The translations under genes and the position numbers were made by a program. The notes beneath the pieces were generated by a model. The model saw nothing but the letters and a program-made list of their open reading frames with translations, had not been told where the DNA came from and did not search any database. This document shows, in pieces, positions 6,696 through 7,784 of a stretch of 7,784 nt of DNA. The DNA is from Haloarcula sp. GTDB lineage: Archaea > Halobacteriota > Halobacteria > Halobacteriales > Haloarculaceae. The stretch spans positions 1 to 7,784 of the forward strand of contig JAQCNK010000327.1 of the NCBI GenBank assembly GCA_028275075.1, written 5' to 3'. Numbering within the stretch: the stretch's first letter is position 1; each line of letters begins with the position of its first letter.

Positions 6696-6967
6696 AGCAC
6701 ACCCCCGTGTTCGACGTTGAACTTCGAGAACGCAATAGAGAGCAGGAAGTTCAACAGCGCGTACACCAGCGCCACGTCCAGAAACGTCGACTCGTCGAAG
6801 GCGGCTGCCACGAGCGCGATGGCGATTACAGTGTTCGTGCCGGCGACGTTGACGGCGATAACCCTATCGTGGATAGTCGGGCCAACAAACACCCGGTAGA
6901 GGGCGACCACACCGAAAAGCACGAAGGCCGCGGCGATGGCCAGCAGCGCAGTGGAGAACTCAACCAT
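6692..6967 (-). CDS. mrpF: Mrp antiporter subunit F
   Basis: This is a 91-residue membrane protein with three predicted helices (about 5-24, 36-56 and 62-80), the usual size for MrpF (MbhB in archaeal hydrogenases). The family signature YRVFVGPTIHDRVIAVN is at 24-40, followed by an LDVALVYALLNFL stretch in helix 3. It belongs to the small-subunit part of the complex. The frame is also open upstream to 7039, but those 24 extra residues are Arg/Gly/Pro-rich, lie inside the mrpE coding end and lack a membrane character. The ATG at 6967 has a purine-rich GGGGGGAG 5 bases upstream and gives the standard length, so I chose it. It overlaps mrpE by 8 bases (ATGGTTGA) and mrpG by 4. Confidence 0.95.
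   Translation of the reverse strand: MVEFSTALLAIAAAFVLFGVVALYRVFVGPTIHDRVIAVNVAGTNTVIAIALVAAAFDESTFLDVALVYALLNFLLSIAFSKFNVEHGGVL
6700..6706 (-). promoter_or_regulatory. Shine-Dalgarno site of mrpG
   Basis: GGGGGTG, one base off the ideal GGAGGTG, lies 4 bases before the GTG at 6695. It supports the use of a GTG start for mrpG. Confidence 0.55.
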
Positions 6968-7784
6968 CCGAGCTCCCCCCGTCGTCCCCGCGTTCCCGCG
7001 GGGTCGGAATGGCCGCGGCCTCCCGGCCGTAGAAGACAAATCTGACGGCTCGTTCCAGCCCGCCGTCGAAGAGGTCCGCCCGGGAGTCGACAGTCAGCGA
7101 GTGGATGGCAAAGGCCCGGTCGGTGACGCTGATAGTGAGCGTCCCGGGCGTGAGGGTGATGCTGTTTGCCAGCGTCGTCACGGCGGTGTCGCCCCAGATG
7201 GCCGCCCGCAACTCGACCACTTCTGGGTCAATCGGTAGGTCCGGATGCAGGACAACATACGCGATCTGGAGATTCGCGACGGCGATCTCTTTGAGCAAGT
7301 ACGGCGCGTAGATCACCAGCCGAAGGAGCTGTTTGCCGACGCGGACGAAAGCGGGCTGATCGCTGAACGCGACCGGTCCGAGCAGGACGGCGACGAGCGC
7401 CGCGGTGAGAAAGCCAGTGAACGCATCGACGGGTTTCCACGCAGAAAGCAACATGTAAAACAGGTAGGAGGCCGCGAAGACAGCGAGATACTTCGGGAGC
7501 GAGCCCGCACGTGCTAGCACCGTCCGTTCGGCCCGCCGCTCGATAGGTGCCTCTTCGACATCGACATCCCCATTAGCGAGTTCGATCGTCAGCGGACGCA
7601 ACATGGGGCTCGAACCGCCGGGGCTGTACTCGGGATCGAGGACGATACGGTCGATATCTTGTTCGTCGACGTATGCGAGCAACACGTTGGCGTAGTCGCC
7701 CGGACTGAACAGATACTGATCAGCGCCGAGGACATCGGTGCTGAGCTCCAGATTCGCGGGCAGTTCTCCGCCCGTGTCCTCCTC
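6960..7784 (-). CDS. mrpE: Mrp antiporter subunit E with soluble N-terminal region (5' partial)
   Basis: This is a membrane subunit of the Mrp cation/proton antiporter complex; MrpE is needed for assembly or full activity but is not thought to carry the proton path. The frame is open from the right edge to a TGA at 6962-6960, giving 274 visible residues. The GTG at 7685 is not the likely start, because the 33 codons before it are open, use the same codon style and continue the same domain. Visible residues 1 to about 65 are soluble and resemble a universal-stress-protein-like fold (motif IVLDPEYSPGG). Residues from about 95 hold the MrpE domain: hydrophobic segments near 97-115, 122-140 and 150-168, then the family signature NSITLTPGTLTI at about 207-218. 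The tail is acidic and Gly/Ser-rich. Bacterial MrpE is about 160 residues, so this one is clearly extended. It overlaps mrpF by 8 bases. The family call is firm; the N-terminal domain call is an inference. Confidence 0.93.
   Translation of the reverse strand, partial: EEDTGGELPANLELSTDVLGADQYLFSPGDYANVLLAYVDEQDIDRIVLDPEYSPGGSSPMLRPLTIELANGDVDVEEAPIERRAERTVLARAGSLPKYLAVFAASYLFYMLLSAWKPVDAFTGFLTAALVAVLLGPVAFSDQPAFVRVGKQLLRLVIYAPYLLKEIAVANLQIAYVVLHPDLPIDPEVVELRAAIWGDTAVTTLANSITLTPGTLTISVTDRAFAIHSLTVDSRADLFDGGLERAVRFVFYGREAAAIPTPRERGDDGGSSDG
6973..6980 (-). promoter_or_regulatory. Shine-Dalgarno site of mrpF
   Basis: GGGGGGAG lies 5 bases before the ATG at 6967, inside the mrpE coding end. It supports that start over the upstream in-frame start at 7039. 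Confidence 0.65.

Noticed and set aside
6968..7039. Upstream extension of the mrpF frame by 24 codons
   Set aside because: It is Arg/Gly/Pro-rich, lies inside the mrpE end and exceeds the normal MrpF length; the ATG at 6967 has its own purine-rich site.
6960..7685. GTG at 7685 as the start of mrpE
   Set aside because: The frame stays open to the right edge with normal codon use and a continuous soluble domain, so the gene begins outside the window.

Overview
The window is a tightly packed gene cluster read entirely from the minus strand, from the right edge to the left edge. It encodes a multi-subunit Mrp/Mnh-type (CPA3 family) cation/proton antiporter. The organism is most likely a haloarchaeon (Halobacteria, Haloarcula-like). 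The reasons are GC-rich codon use with mostly G/C third positions, acidic soluble loops and tails, Shine-Dalgarno sites close to GGAGGTGA, an extended MrpE with a soluble N-terminal domain, and a gene order of the archaeal type. I did not compare it with any database, so the genus is a guess.

Order in the direction of transcription (right to left): mrpE (5' end cut by the right edge, to 6960), mrpF (6967-6692), mrpG (6695-6384, GTG start), a MbhD+MbhE/DUF4040 protein matching the C-terminal part of bacterial MrpA (6387-5848), mrpB (5851-5384), mrpC (5387-5013), mrpD (5020-3545), a second antiporter-like subunit of the NuoL/MrpA type with a long acidic loop (3548-1770), and a third antiporter-like subunit (1770 to the left edge, no stop reached). 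The third gene spans 590 codons; I established it by translating the complement of 1-1770 by hand.

Every neighbouring pair overlaps, by 1, 4 or 8 bases, so there is no non-coding base in the window. The promoter lies beyond the right edge and any terminator beyond the left edge. The eight stop codons seen are all TGA. I saw no RNA gene, mobile element, repeat array or CRISPR.

Together the products should form one membrane complex exchanging cytoplasmic Na+ (perhaps K+) for external H+. MrpE, F, G, B, the MbhD/E-like protein and MrpC (a NuoK homologue) would make the small-subunit part that carries the proposed sodium path. MrpD and the two further NuoL/M/N-like subunits would provide proton channels. 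The first seven genes are in the order of mbhA-H of Thermococcales hydrogenases, with mbhD and mbhE fused. This is a recognisable known system. The less ordinary points are the acidic, partly His-rich loop in the second antiporter subunit, the loss of the helix-7 lysine in the third, the stress-protein-like N-terminal region of MrpE, and the presence of three antiporter-like subunits.
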